From assembly GCF_049195245.1 (NCBI RefSeq), contig NZ_JBMIRR010000021.1, positions 1 through 64,000 of the forward strand: DNA of 64,000 bases. The letters are read 5' to 3'. Positions 1-9,757 of the stretch are shown in pieces. Position numbers and translations under genes: made by a program. The first letter of the stretch is position 1, and each line of letters opens with the position of its first letter. The notes below the pieces were generated by a model that saw only the letters and a program-made list of their open reading frames with translations, searched no databases and had not been told where the DNA came from. This stretch comes from Arenimonas sp049195245. Its GTDB lineage: Bacteria; Pseudomonadota; Gammaproteobacteria; Xanthomonadales; Xanthomonadaceae.

Positions 1-265
1 CACTGTCAAAGATCTCCAATCCCGCCGGCGCCTTTCGCTACCGGGGTGGCGGGCATTTCGCCCAACCGAGCCGCACATTATAGGGCAATTTCCAAGGACG
101 TCAACACCCCAAAACCGTCCTTTTCTTCCCTCCCCCCACCCACGCGACCGGCTCGGTGAAGGGCCGCGAAGAATAGCGGCAGTGCCGGCGAATGGGAAGC
201 CCCGCGTTTGCTTGACAGCAGGCAGCGGCATCGCAGAACGTCGGGCGACGACCCCTGGAGATCGC
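1..265. other. 5' intergenic stretch, no gene seen
   Basis: I see no convincing gene here; open frames crossing it on the minus strand are high-GC shadows of the DUF192 gene. A perfect TTGACA lies at 212-217, 48 bases before the first start codon, and could be the -35 box of that gene, but nothing resembling a good -10 box follows at 16-18 bases. The window begins mid-intergenic, so the left neighbour is unknown. Confidence 0.5.
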
Positions 266-724
266 ATGCGACGCCATTTTTTCGCCCTCCTGCTGCTGGC
301 GCTGGCCCATCCGATGGCCGGCTGCGCCTCCGACGGCCCCTGGGTGGAGCTCAAGGGCCACCGCTACGCGGTCGAAGTGTCCGACGATTTCGAGGAGCGC
401 CGCCGCGGCCTGATGTACCGCGACCGCCTGGACGAAGGCACCGGCATGCTGTTCGTGCATGACATCGAGCAGCCGCTGGGCTACTGGATGAAGAACACCC
501 GCATTCCGCTGGACATCTTCTACTTCGACGCCGAACGCCGGCTGGTGTCGGTGAGCAAGGGTGTGCCCAGCTGCTCGCTCGGCGACCGCTGCCCGAACTA
601 TCCCAGCGCCGGCCCCGCGCTGTACGTGCTTGAACTCAATGCCGGCGTGGCCAGCGAGATCGGCGCGGTGCCCGGCGACCAGATCACCTTCGGCCCGGGC
701 ATACCCGAACGCGGCACGCCTTGA
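266..724 (+). CDS. DUF192 family lipoprotein
   Basis: A 152-residue exported protein of the DUF192 family, whose biochemical role is not established. The start at 266 is chosen because GGAG (257-260) precedes it by five bases and it opens directly into a lipoprotein signal peptide: a short basic stretch, a leucine-rich core and the lipobox MAGC, placing the lipidated cysteine at residue 20. The mature part shows the family's signature pattern, including GLMYRDRL, GMLFVHD and a WMKNTRIPLDIFY stretch near residues 75-90. An in-frame upstream start at 182 would bury the signal peptide. It lies 28 bases before the SirB1-like gene and may be cotranscribed. Family call is firm; function is unknown. 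Confidence 0.85.
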   Translation: MRRHFFALLLLALAHPMAGCASDGPWVELKGHRYAVEVSDDFEERRRGLMYRDRLDEGTGMLFVHDIEQPLGYWMKNTRIPLDIFYFDAERRLVSVSKGVPSCSLGDRCPNYPSAGPALYVLELNAGVASEIGAVPGDQITFGPGIPERGTP

Positions 725-752
725 TTCCAACCCACACGGGGACCACATCAGC

Positions 753-1601
753 ATGATGAGCCGATCGCACCCCCTGCCCGACTGGAACGCCCTGGCCACC
801 CTGGGCGACGACGAACTGCCGCTGCTGGACACGGCCCTGCTGATCGCCCGCGACGAATACCCAGACCTGGATGCGGCCGGCTACACCGCGCAGGTGGACA
901 CCTACGCCGAAGCCCTGCGCCCGCAGCTGGACCGCGACATCGACCTGCCCGCGCGGCTCACCGCGATCAACCGCTACCTGTTCGACGAGCTCGGCTTCGC
1001 CGGCAACAACGTGCAGTACGACGACCCGCGCAACAGCTACCTCAACCAGGTGGTGGACCGGAAGCTCGGCATCCCGATCTCGCTGGCGGTGATCCAGATC
1101 GAAGTCACGCGGCGCCTGGGCATGGCGCTGGAAGGCATCTCGTTCCCTGGCCATTTCCTGGTGCGGCTGCCGGTGGACGACGGCATCCTGGTGCTGGACC
1201 CCTACAACAAGGGCCGGCCGGTCAGCGCGGAAGAACTGCGCGAGCGCGCCTCGCCGCACCTGGGCGGCCAGCCGCCGGACGACCAGCAGCTGCTGCAGAT
1301 CCTGGCGCCGGCCACGCACCGCATGATCCTGATGCGCATGCTGCGCAACCTAAAGGGCCTGTACCTGGAGCAGGGCGACTGGGAACGCGTGGCGCGCAGC
1401 GCCGACCGCCTGCTGAAGCTGTCGCCCGACACGGCCGAAGCCCTGCGCGACCGCGGCCTGGCCTATCGCGAGCTGGGTCACGTGAAGGGCGCGCGCGAAG
1501 ACCTGACGCGCTACCTGCAGCTGCTGCCGGAAGCCGAGGACCTGGATGCGGTCCGCGCCACCCTGATCGACCTGGGCACGGCGCGCACGCGCATGAACTG
1601 A
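753..1601 (+). CDS. SirB1 family protein (transglutaminase-like fold plus TPR)
   Basis: A 282-residue cytoplasmic protein with no signal peptide. Residues ~35-180 match the SirB1/transglutaminase-like region (for example YDDPRNSYLNQVVDRKLGIP followed by a conserved SFPGHFLVR). Residues ~210-275 form tetratricopeptide helices (LEQGDWERVARSADRLLKLSP, then a second repeat). The name comes from Salmonella sirB1; proteins of this type occur widely in Proteobacteria and no reaction is established. Two start codons are adjacent (753 and 756) with only a weak purine stretch (736-741) upstream, so the exact start is uncertain by one codon. It converges on the rubredoxin gene with a 9-base gap. Confidence 0.85.
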   Translation: MMSRSHPLPDWNALATLGDDELPLLDTALLIARDEYPDLDAAGYTAQVDTYAEALRPQLDRDIDLPARLTAINRYLFDELGFAGNNVQYDDPRNSYLNQVVDRKLGIPISLAVIQIEVTRRLGMALEGISFPGHFLVRLPVDDGILVLDPYNKGRPVSAEELRERASPHLGGQPPDDQQLLQILAPATHRMILMRMLRNLKGLYLEQGDWERVARSADRLLKLSPDTAEALRDRGLAYRELGHVKGAREDLTRYLQLLPEAEDLDAVRATLIDLGTARTRMN

Positions 1602-1610
1602 GGCCCGGCC

Positions 1611-1796
1611 TCAGGCCGGGACCATCTCGAAGTCGTCCTTGGTGACGCCGCAGTCCGGGCACACCCAGGTGTCGGGAATGTCTTCCCAGCGCGTGCCGGG
1701 CGCGATGCCCTCGTCCGGCAGGCCGTCCGCCTCGCTGTACATGAAGCCACAGACGACGCACATCCAGGTGCGGTAGGCGGCGGTAGTCGTGCTCAT
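1611..1796 (-). CDS. Rubredoxin
   Basis: A complete 61-residue rubredoxin, a one-electron carrier with a single iron bound by four cysteines. The two knuckles are visible: Cys13-x-x-Cys16 (MCVVCG) and Cys46-x-x-Cys49 (WVCPDCG). The conserved aromatic and acidic positions between them (GLPDEGIAPGTRWEDIPD) are in place, and the length is that of a normal single-domain rubredoxin. It reads away from thiE with 58 bases between the two starts. No rubredoxin reductase or alkane hydroxylase lies nearby, so its electron partner cannot be inferred from context. Confidence 0.95.
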   Translation of the reverse strand: MSTTTAAYRTWMCVVCGFMYSEADGLPDEGIAPGTRWEDIPDTWVCPDCGVTKDDFEMVPA

Positions 1797-1854
1797 TTCG
1801 GTCTCTGCGGGTCGGGGACGGCTATCATTCTCGCATCTTGCAGGTCGCGCCGAC

Positions 1855-2507
1855 ATGAACCCCGAGCTTCGCTGGCCGCGCCGCGGCCTGTACCTGGTCA
1901 CTCCCGACGAACCCGACACCCGGCGCCTGCTGGACCGGGTCGCCGAGGTCATCGCCGAGGGCCCGGTGCTGGTGCAGTACCGCAACAAGACCGCCAGCCC
2001 CGCACGGCGGCGCGAACAGGCCGGCGAACTGATGCCGCTGTGCCGTGAGTACGGCGTGCCGCTGGTGATCAACGACGACTGGCGCCTGGCCGCCGAACTG
2101 CAGGCCGACGGCGCCCACCTGGGCCGTGACGACGGCGCCCTGGCGCAGGCGCGCGAGGCCCTGGGTCCGCACGCGATCCTGGGCGCCTCCTGCTACGACC
2201 AATTGCCGCTGGCCGAGCGCGCGGCGGCGGCTGGCGCCAGCTATCTCGCCTTCGGCGCCTTCTTCGCGTCGGCCACCAAGCCCGGCGCCCGCCGCGCCGA
2301 CCTTTCCCTACTGCGCGACAGCGCCGCCTCCGGCCTGCCGCGGGTGGCCATCGGCGGCATCACCCCGGACAATGCCGGCGGTCTGGTCGCCGCCGGCGCC
2401 GACCTGGTCGCCGTCATCGGCAGCATCTTCGACGCACCCGACCCCGCCGCCGCCGCGCGCGCCCTCCGCGACGGTTTCAGCCACATTCCAGCGAGCACCC
2501 TTCCCCG

Positions 2508-2511
<4 letters not shown>
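1855..2511 (+). CDS. thiE: Thiamine-phosphate synthase ThiE
   Basis: Joins HMP-pyrophosphate and the thiazole phosphate to make thiamine monophosphate in the cytoplasm. The 218-residue TIM-barrel protein shows the family motifs in order: VLVQYRNK, VINDDW (phosphate/metal binding), GAHLGRDD, GASCYD, FGAFFASATKP, VAIGGITPDN and VAVIGSIF near the C-terminus. The start at 1855 is chosen because it gives the usual N-terminus; upstream in-frame codons would run into the rubredoxin promoter region. Its stop overlaps the hemL start (ATGA at 2508-2511), so it heads a translationally coupled chain. No TPP riboswitch is visible in the 58-base leader. thiC, of the same pathway, begins the other end of the window. 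Confidence 0.95.
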
Positions 2512-3796
<1,285 letters not shown>

Positions 3797-3797
<1 letters not shown>

Positions 3798-4429
3798 TGG
3801 CCAGGCCGGCGCTGGTGCTGTTCGACCTGGACGGAGTGCTGGTGCACTACCGCCACGTCGCGCGGCTGCAGCGGCTGGCCGAGCGCACGGGTGCCGAACT
3901 CGACGCCGTGTCGCAGGCCCTGTTCGGCTCCGGCCTGGAGACGCGCGCCGACCTCGGCGACTGCAGCACGCAGGACGTGGTGGACGAACTGCGCCAGCGG
4001 CTAGGCGCCCCGGTCACGCTGGACGATTGCCTGGACGCCCGCGCCGCGGCGATGAACGTGGATGCCGACATGCTTGCGCTGGCGGCGCAGGTCGCGCGCC
4101 GCGCGCGCGTGGCCATCCTCACCAACAACGGCCTGATGCTGCGCGACCACCTGCCGAGGCTGTGCCCGCCGCTGTTCCCGCTGTTCGCCGGCACGGTGCA
4201 CTGCTCGGCGCAGTACCGGCGCGGCAAGCCCGACCCGCAGGTCTTCCTGGACTGCGCGCGCGACCTGGGCGTGGCGCCCGGCGCGGTGTATTTCATCGAC
4301 GACAAACCGCTCAATGCCGAAGGCGCACGCCGCGCCGGCATGGCCGCGCATGCCTTCCGCGACGCCGCGGGCCTGCGCGCCGACCTCGAACGCCTCGACC
4401 TGCTGGAGCCCACGCATGACACGCATTGA
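3797..4429 (+). CDS. HAD-superfamily hydrolase
   Basis: A 210-residue haloacid-dehalogenase-type phosphatase with all four motifs: LFDLDGVLV with the nucleophile Asp10 and acid/base Asp12, the LTNNG motif II, the motif III lysine in RRGKPDP, and VYFIDDKPLN for metal binding. An alpha-helical cap inserted after motif I (about residues 20-90) marks it as a subfamily I member. The substrate cannot be read from sequence; phosphoglycolate, sugar phosphates or flavin/PLP phosphates are all possible. Its start overlaps the hemL stop by one base and its end overlaps the next gene by 14 bases, consistent with translational coupling. Confidence 0.85.
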
Positions 4430-5543
4430 AACCCTGGCCGTGCACGCCGGTGGCGAATCCGACCGCGAGACCGGCGCCATGGTGCCGCCGATCCACCTGG
4501 CCACCACCTTTCGCCACGGCCCCGCCGGCGAGCGCGTCGCCGGCTACGAATACCAGCGCGAGCACAACCCGACCCAGGATCGCCTGGAAACGGCGCTGGC
4601 GGCGCTCGAGCGCGGCAATGCCGCGCTGGCCTTCGGCTCCGGCATGGCGGCGATGCACGCCCTGCTCGAATCGCTGCCGCCCGGTTCGCATGTGCTGATC
4701 CCCACCGACTGCTACACCGGCCTGCGCACCCTGGTGCAGGAGTTCCTGCCCGAGCGTGGCTTCAGCGGCAGCGCGGTGGACATGGCCGACCTGGACGCCG
4801 TGCGCGCCGCACTGCGTCCGGAGACGCGCCTGCTGTGGGCCGAGACGCCATCGAACCCGCAGCTGCAGGTCGCCGACATCGCCGCGCTGGCCACGCTGGC
4901 CCACGGCCACGGCGCCCTGCTGGCCTGCGACAACACCTTCGCCACGCCGGTGCTGCAGCAACCGCTGGTCCTGGGCGCCGACGTGGTGATGCACTCCACG
5001 ACGAAATACCTCGGCGGCCACAGCGATGTGATGGGCGGCGCCCTGGTGTTCGCGGCGCGCGACGCCCTGTACGACCGGGTTGCCCACCGCCGCCACATCA
5101 CCGGCGGCATCCTGGCGCCGTTCAGCGCCTGGCTGACGCTGCGCGGCTGCCGGTCGCTGCCGGCGCGCATGGCCTGGCACTGCCGCAACGCCCGCACCCT
5201 CGCCGACTTCCTGGCCGGCCACGCCGCCGTATCGCAGGTGCACTACCCGGGCCTGGCGTCGCATCCGGGCCACGCGATCGCAGCGCGCCAGATGCGCGAT
5301 TTCGGCGCCATGCTCAGCTTCCGCCTGGCCGGCGGCCGCGAGGCGGCGCTGCGCGTGGCCGGCGCACTGCAGCTGGTGGCCAATGCCACCTCGCTGGGCG
5401 GTCCGGAGACCCTGGTCGAGCATCGCGCCTCGGTCGAAGGCCCCACGCCGCACAGCCCGCAGGACCTGCTGCGCATGTCGGTGGGCCTTGAGCACGTGGA
5501 CGACCTGCTGGCCGACCTGGCCCAGGCGCTGGATCAGGCGTGA
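4416..5543 (+). CDS. Cys/Met metabolism PLP enzyme (cystathionine gamma-synthase/lyase type)
   Basis: A 375-residue fold-type I PLP enzyme of the transsulfuration family. Conserved features are the N-terminal TLAVHAG, YEYQREHNPT (residues 44-53; the Tyr and Arg bind PLP phosphate from the neighbouring subunit), FGSGMAAMHA, WAETPSNPQLQVADI, DNTFATP and the PLP lysine Lys197 in HSTTKYLGGHSD. The C-terminal SLGGPETL and RMSVGLEHVDDLL close the fold. Sequence alone does not separate cystathionine gamma-synthase, gamma-lyase and beta-lyase, so no gene symbol is given. The start lies inside the HAD gene (14-base overlap) and its stop overlaps the next gene's GTG start. Confidence 0.9.
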   Translation: MTRIETLAVHAGGESDRETGAMVPPIHLATTFRHGPAGERVAGYEYQREHNPTQDRLETALAALERGNAALAFGSGMAAMHALLESLPPGSHVLIPTDCYTGLRTLVQEFLPERGFSGSAVDMADLDAVRAALRPETRLLWAETPSNPQLQVADIAALATLAHGHGALLACDNTFATPVLQQPLVLGADVVMHSTTKYLGGHSDVMGGALVFAARDALYDRVAHRRHITGGILAPFSAWLTLRGCRSLPARMAWHCRNARTLADFLAGHAAVSQVHYPGLASHPGHAIAARQMRDFGAMLSFRLAGGREAALRVAGALQLVANATSLGGPETLVEHRASVEGPTPHSPQDLLRMSVGLEHVDDLLADLAQALDQA

Positions 5544-6391
5544 GCGAGGAGTTCGAACCGCGCCTGCAGCCCGATGGCCGTGAAGGCTGGCGGGCGCGCT
5601 GGTTCCACATCATCTTCGGCCACCAGAGCCGGGCCGGCCGCCGCTTCGACATCCTGCTGATCTGGATGATCCTGGCCAGCGTGCTGGTGGCCGTGCTCGA
5701 CAGCGTGGCCGAGATCCACGCGCGCTACGCGTCCGCGTTCTACCTGCTGGAGTGGCTGTTCACGCTGGTCTTCACCGCCGAGTACCTGACCCGCCTGCTG
5801 GTGGTCACCCGGCCCCTGCGCTATGCCCGCAGCTTCTACGGCATCATCGACCTGATGGCGGTGCTGCCGACTTGGCTGTCGCTGCTGGTGCCCGGCGCGC
5901 AGTACCTGCTGGTGGTCCGGATCCTGCGCATCCTGCGCGTGTTCCGCATCCTCAAGCTCACCCGCTACGTCAGCGAGGCCGGCCTGCTGATGGGCGCGCT
6001 GCAGCGCAGCGGCCGCAAGATCCTGGTGTTCCTGTTCGCCATCCTGACCATCGTCACCGTGTTCGGCGCGCTGATGTATGTGGTCGAAGGACCGGCCAAC
6101 GGCTTCAAGTCCATTCCCACCGGCATCTACTGGGCCATCGTGACCGTGGCCACGGTCGGCTTCGGCGATCTGACGCCGGTGACGGCGCTGGGACGTTTCC
6201 TGGCCTCGGTGCTGATCCTGATCGGCTACGGCATCATCGCCGTGCCCACCGGCATCTACACCGCCGAGATGGTGTCGGGCCTGAAGATGCAACGCGATGC
6301 ACGCCGCTGCGCCGGCTGCGGCCTGGGCGGGCACGAACCCGACGCCGCGCACTGCCGCGGCTGCGGTGCGCCGATGGCCGCGGCCGGCTGA
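5540..6391 (+). CDS. Voltage-gated-type potassium channel with C-terminal zinc ribbon
   Basis: A 283-residue inner-membrane ion channel of the six-helix voltage-gated family. It shows S1-S3 segments, an S4-like arginine ladder at residues 127-142 (RILRILRVFRILKL) and a pore loop with the selectivity filter TVGFGD at 205-210, the potassium-type signature. The C-terminus carries a compact four-cysteine zinc ribbon (Cys257, Cys260, Cys272, Cys275) instead of a cyclic-nucleotide or RCK domain. The start is GTG, overlapping the previous stop (GTGA at 5540-5543), so it is the fifth member of the thiE-led chain. Selectivity and gating are inferred from motifs only. Confidence 0.9.
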   Translation: MSEEFEPRLQPDGREGWRARWFHIIFGHQSRAGRRFDILLIWMILASVLVAVLDSVAEIHARYASAFYLLEWLFTLVFTAEYLTRLLVVTRPLRYARSFYGIIDLMAVLPTWLSLLVPGAQYLLVVRILRILRVFRILKLTRYVSEAGLLMGALQRSGRKILVFLFAILTIVTVFGALMYVVEGPANGFKSIPTGIYWAIVTVATVGFGDLTPVTALGRFLASVLILIGYGIIAVPTGIYTAEMVSGLKMQRDARRCAGCGLGGHEPDAAHCRGCGAPMAAAG

Positions 6392-6395
6392 GGCT

Positions 6396-6815
6396 TCACC
6401 ACTGCCCGGTGTTGGGCATCGACAGCCATGGCTCCGCCGGCGGCAACGCGCCGCCCGCCTGCAGCAGCTCGATCGACACCCGGTCGGGCGAGCGCACGAA
6501 GGCCATGCGGCCATCGCGCGGCGGCCGGTTGATCACCACGCCCTGGGCCTGCAGCCGCGCGCAGGTGGCGTAGATGTCGTCCACGGCGAAGGCCAGGTGG
6601 CCGAAGTTGCGGGCGCTGCCGTAATCCTCGTCGTCGTAGTTCCAGGTGAGCTCGATCTCGGCCTCGGGCGTGGCCGGTGCGGCCAGGAAGACCAGGGTGT
6701 AGCGGCCCTGCGGATTGTCCTTGCGGCGCGTCTCCACCAGGCCCAGGCCGTCGCGGTAGAAGCGCAGCGAGGACTCGATGTCGCGAACGCGCACCATCGT
6801 GTGCAGGAACTTCAT
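6396..6815 (-). CDS. gloA: Lactoylglutathione lyase (glyoxalase I)
   Basis: Isomerises the methylglyoxal-glutathione hemithioacetal to S-lactoylglutathione, detoxifying methylglyoxal. The 139-residue vicinal-oxygen-chelate protein carries candidate metal ligands at His5, Glu55, His73 and Glu116, closely matching the His5/Glu56/His74/Glu122 set of E. coli GloA. The short form without the eukaryotic N-terminal insertion suggests the nickel/cobalt-activated class; that is inference from family knowledge. It overlaps the upstream SDR gene (ATGA, 6812-6815), so both are expected on one minus-strand message. It ends five bases from the channel gene, tail to tail. Confidence 0.92.
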   Translation of the reverse strand: MKFLHTMVRVRDIESSLRFYRDGLGLVETRRKDNPQGRYTLVFLAAPATPEAEIELTWNYDDEDYGSARNFGHLAFAVDDIYATCARLQAQGVVINRPPRDGRMAFVRSPDRVSIELLQAGGALPPAEPWLSMPNTGQW

Positions 6816-7660
6816 GCGTGCACTCCCGACCCGAGTTCGGAATCGTCAAGGAAAAGGTCGGGCAGGAGCGGCTGCGTTGGATCCACCGCATAGGCCTCGA
6901 AGGCCGTGACGCCGCGCTCGCGCAGCACCGCCTCGTCGATCAGGAAACGGCCCGTCATCTCCCGCGCCGGCGAGACCAGGATCGCGTGCGCGGCATCGGC
7001 CATGATGGCCGGTGTGCGGCAACCGCCGGCGTGCATGCCCGGGATCATCTTCAGCGCATCGGTGGCGATGGCGGTGCGCGGCCACAGGGCATTCACGCCC
7101 ACGCCCTGCGGTCCGAACTCGGCCGCCAGGCCCAGCGTGACGAAGCTCATGCCCATCTTGGCCAGCGTGTAGCCGGTGTGCGGGCCCCACCACTTCGGAT
7201 CCAGCGTGATCGGCGGCGCCAGGGTCAGGATGAGCGGATTGGCGGCCTTCAGCAGGTGCGGCAGGCAGGCCTGCGCGCACAGGAAGCTGCCGCGGCTGTT
7301 GACCTGCTGCATCAGGTCGAAGCGCTTCATCGGGGTTTCCAGCGCGCCCTTGAGCCAGATCGCGCTGGCGTTGTTGACCAGGATGTCGATGCCGCCGAAG
7401 CGCGCCACGGTGGCGGCCACCGCGGCCTGCACCTGGTCCTCCTCGCGGATGTCGCACTGCAGGGCCAGGCCCTGGCCGCCCGCCGCGTCCACCTCGGCCG
7501 CGGCGGTGTGGATGGTGCCGGGCAGCTTGGGATTGGGCACGCCGGACTTGGCCACGATGGCCACGTTGGCGCCGTCCCGGGCGGCGCGCAGGGCGATGGC
7601 CAGGCCGATGCCACGGGAGGCACCGGTGACGAACAGGGTCTTGCCACGGAGGTCGGACAT
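6812..7660 (-). CDS. Short-chain dehydrogenase/reductase, HSDL2-like
   Basis: A 282-residue NAD(P)-dependent oxidoreductase of the SDR family. It has the Rossmann motif TGASRGIG (12-19), NNAS at 96-99 and the active-site YTLAK (Tyr164, Lys168). The stretch ILTLAPPITLDP-KWW and the overall pattern resemble human HSDL2 and bacterial relatives. In those proteins I recall a Ser-Pro-Pro where this one has Ala-Pro-Pro (about residue 148), so the catalytic serine may be replaced. A good ribosome-binding site (AGGAG, minus strand, complementary to 7666-7670) fixes the start. It precedes gloA in a two-gene operon. The substrate is unknown. Confidence 0.88.
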   Translation of the reverse strand: MSDLRGKTLFVTGASRGIGLAIALRAARDGANVAIVAKSGVPNPKLPGTIHTAAAEVDAAGGQGLALQCDIREEDQVQAAVAATVARFGGIDILVNNASAIWLKGALETPMKRFDLMQQVNSRGSFLCAQACLPHLLKAANPLILTLAPPITLDPKWWGPHTGYTLAKMGMSFVTLGLAAEFGPQGVGVNALWPRTAIATDALKMIPGMHAGGCRTPAIMADAAHAILVSPAREMTGRFLIDEAVLRERGVTAFEAYAVDPTQPLLPDLFLDDSELGSGVHA

Positions 7661-7714
7661 GCATTGCTCCTGAACTTTGGTCGCAGTGTAAACCGGCGGC
7701 CGTGACGAGCAGCC

Positions 7715-7731
7715 TATAATCCCGGCCCATG
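7715..7731 (+). promoter_or_regulatory. Perfect -10 box close to a start codon (candidate leaderless promoter)
   Basis: A perfect TATAAT occupies 7715-7720 and the next gene's ATG begins at 7729, only eight bases later. Transcription normally starts six to eight bases after the -10 box, which places the first nucleotide at or next to the A of ATG. There is no Shine-Dalgarno sequence. No good -35 box is seen 16-18 bases upstream. Confidence 0.5.
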
Positions 7732-9750
7732 GATTCCGCCCGCCTGGACGCCCTGGTCACCTGGATCGGTCAGAACCCGATCGCGGCGGGCGTGGTCATC
7801 TTCCTGATCGCCTTCGGCGACGCCCTGGTCATCGTCGGCGTGGCCATCCCGGCCGTGCCCCTGCTGTTCGCGGTCGGCACCCTGGTGGGCCTGGGCCACG
7901 TGGATGGCCTGTACGCCCTGCTCTGCGCCACCCTGGGAGCCTTCGTCGGCGACGGCGTCAGCTTCTGGGTCGGCCACCGCTACGGCCCGCAGCTGCGCCA
8001 GCGCTGGCCCTTCCACAAGCACCCGCAATGGCTGGAGCGCGGCGAGATCACCTTCCGCCGGCATGGCATGAAGAGCATCGTCATGGCCCGCTACATCGGC
8101 GCCATCCGGCCCTTCGTGCCCGCCATCGCCGGCATGCTGAAGATGAAGCTGCGCCAGTACGTGCCGGCCAGCGCCCTGGCCGCGGTAGTGTGGTCGGCCA
8201 CCTTCCTGGCCCCGGGCTGGGTGTTCGGCACGTCGCTGGACCTGGTGGCCGCGGTCGCCGGCCGCCTGGCCGTGGTGCTGGCGGTGGTGCTGGTGCTGGT
8301 GGCGATGATCTGGGCCGGCGTGTTCTACCTCTGGCGCTGGCTGGGCGCCCACACCACCGGCATGGTGGAACGCGCACTGGCCTGGTCGCACCGGCATCCG
8401 GTGCTGGGCAAGTACTCCGAAGCCCTGATCGATCCCAACCGGCCCGAGTCGGCCTCGCTGCTGTTCCTGGGCGCGGTGCTGCTGGCGGCGGGCTGGGGCT
8501 TCTTCACCATCCTGATTTCGGTGGGCGGCGGCAGCGCGCCCTCGCAGCTCGACCTCACGGTGCACCAGGCCATGTTCGGCCTGCGCAATCCGCTGGCCGA
8601 CGTGCCGATGGCCTTCCTGGCCACGTTGGGCGACGCCGTGGTGCTGGCGCCCGCGGTGCTCGCGGTGTTCGCCTGGCTGTGGTGGCGGCGCCGGCATGCG
8701 GCCGCCTGGCACTGGCTGGCCGCGCCCGCCTTCGGCCTGCTGCTCACCTGGTTCCTGGGCTACCTGCTGGACATGCCCAAGCCGCCGGCGTCCACGGCGG
8801 TGCTGGGTTTCAGCTTCCCCTCGGCCAGCGTGACCATGGCCACGGTGGTCTACGGCTTCTTCGCGGTGCTGATCGCGCGCGAGCTGCCGGGTCGCCGTCG
8901 CGCCTGGCCCTACGTGGTGGCCGCGATCGCGGTTGCGCTGCTCGGCTTCTCGCGCCTGTACCTGGGCGCGCACTGGCTAAGCGACGTGCTGGCCGGAACG
9001 CTGCTGGGGCTGCTCTGGATCGCGGCCCTGGGCATCGCCTATCGCCGGCGCGTGGTGCGCTCGTTCTGGGTGCGGCCCACGGCCATCATCTTTTTCGTCG
9101 CCATCCTGGGCATGGCCGGCTGGCACGGCAGCCGCAGCGCCGACGACCTGCTGGCGCGCTTCGCACCGCCGCTGCTGCCGGTGTCGCTGTCGTCGCAGCA
9201 GTGGTGGCAGCAGGACTGGCAGCAGGGCCTGCCCGCGCGCCGCAACGAGCTGCACGGCCGCGACGCCTGGCCGCTGAACGTGCAGCTGGCCGGGCCGCTG
9301 GATTCGCTGCGCGCGCGCCTGCTGCTGTCGGGCTGGGAAAACTACCGCACCGGCGGCTGGACCGGCCTGCTGCAGACCCTGGACAAGGACATCAACGCGC
9401 GCGACCTGCCGGTGCTGCCGGCCACGCACCTGGGCCGCACCGAAGTGCTGGTGATGGTGCGCCGTGACGAGCGCGACGACCGCATGCAGGTGCTGCGCCT
9501 GTGGGCCACGCCGGAAGTGCTCGAGCCCGGGGTCGAACGGCTGTGGATCGGCACCGTGCAGGAACTGCAGTTCACCCGCCGGCTGGATTTCTTCAGCTAC
9601 TGGCAGGCGCAGGGCAACGAGGATGCGCTGCTGGACGGCGTGCGCCGCGATGCCCATGGCATGGAGTCGGCGCTGGAAGCCCGCAGCGACAACGGCCAGC
9701 GCGTGCTGAGGCTGCGGTCGCCCTCGGGCCCGACGGGCACCGCGCGCTGA
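7729..9750 (+). CDS. DedA / PAP2-like / LssY C-terminal fusion membrane protein
   Basis: A 673-residue inner-membrane protein with three parts. Residues ~1-205 are a DedA domain with the ARYIGAIRPFVP signature (Arg121, Arg127). Residues ~240-440 are a PAP2-like multi-helix region. Residues ~470-640 match the soluble LssY C-terminal domain. Such fusions are associated with undecaprenyl-phosphate or lipid-phosphate handling. The PAP2 part keeps motif 3 (SR at 408-409, His415, Asp419) but motif 2 reads FPSASV at 363-368 where PSGH is expected, so the general-acid histidine is missing, and motif 1 is also poor. The phosphatase may therefore be inactive. Start and promoter suggest leaderless translation. 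Confidence 0.85.
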   Translation: MDSARLDALVTWIGQNPIAAGVVIFLIAFGDALVIVGVAIPAVPLLFAVGTLVGLGHVDGLYALLCATLGAFVGDGVSFWVGHRYGPQLRQRWPFHKHPQWLERGEITFRRHGMKSIVMARYIGAIRPFVPAIAGMLKMKLRQYVPASALAAVVWSATFLAPGWVFGTSLDLVAAVAGRLAVVLAVVLVLVAMIWAGVFYLWRWLGAHTTGMVERALAWSHRHPVLGKYSEALIDPNRPESASLLFLGAVLLAAGWGFFTILISVGGGSAPSQLDLTVHQAMFGLRNPLADVPMAFLATLGDAVVLAPAVLAVFAWLWWRRRHAAAWHWLAAPAFGLLLTWFLGYLLDMPKPPASTAVLGFSFPSASVTMATVVYGFFAVLIARELPGRRRAWPYVVAAIAVALLGFSRLYLGAHWLSDVLAGTLLGLLWIAALGIAYRRRVVRSFWVRPTAIIFFVAILGMAGWHGSRSADDLLARFAPPLLPVSLSSQQWWQQDWQQGLPARRNELHGRDAWPLNVQLAGPLDSLRARLLLSGWENYRTGGWTGLLQTLDKDINARDLPVLPATHLGRTEVLVMVRRDERDDRMQVLRLWATPEVLEPGVERLWIGTVQELQFTRRLDFFSYWQAQGNEDALLDGVRRDAHGMESALEARSDNGQRVLRLRSPSGPTGTAR

Positions 9751-9757
9751 CGCCACG

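Noticed and set aside
60..130. AT-rich stretch with CATTATAG near the left edge as a promoter
   Set aside because: No -35 box at proper spacing and no gene starts downstream within reach; the DUF192 gene is 180 bases away.
1797..1854. Possible TPP riboswitch before thiE
   Set aside because: The 58-base gap to the rubredoxin start is too short and none of the conserved thi-box sequence is visible.
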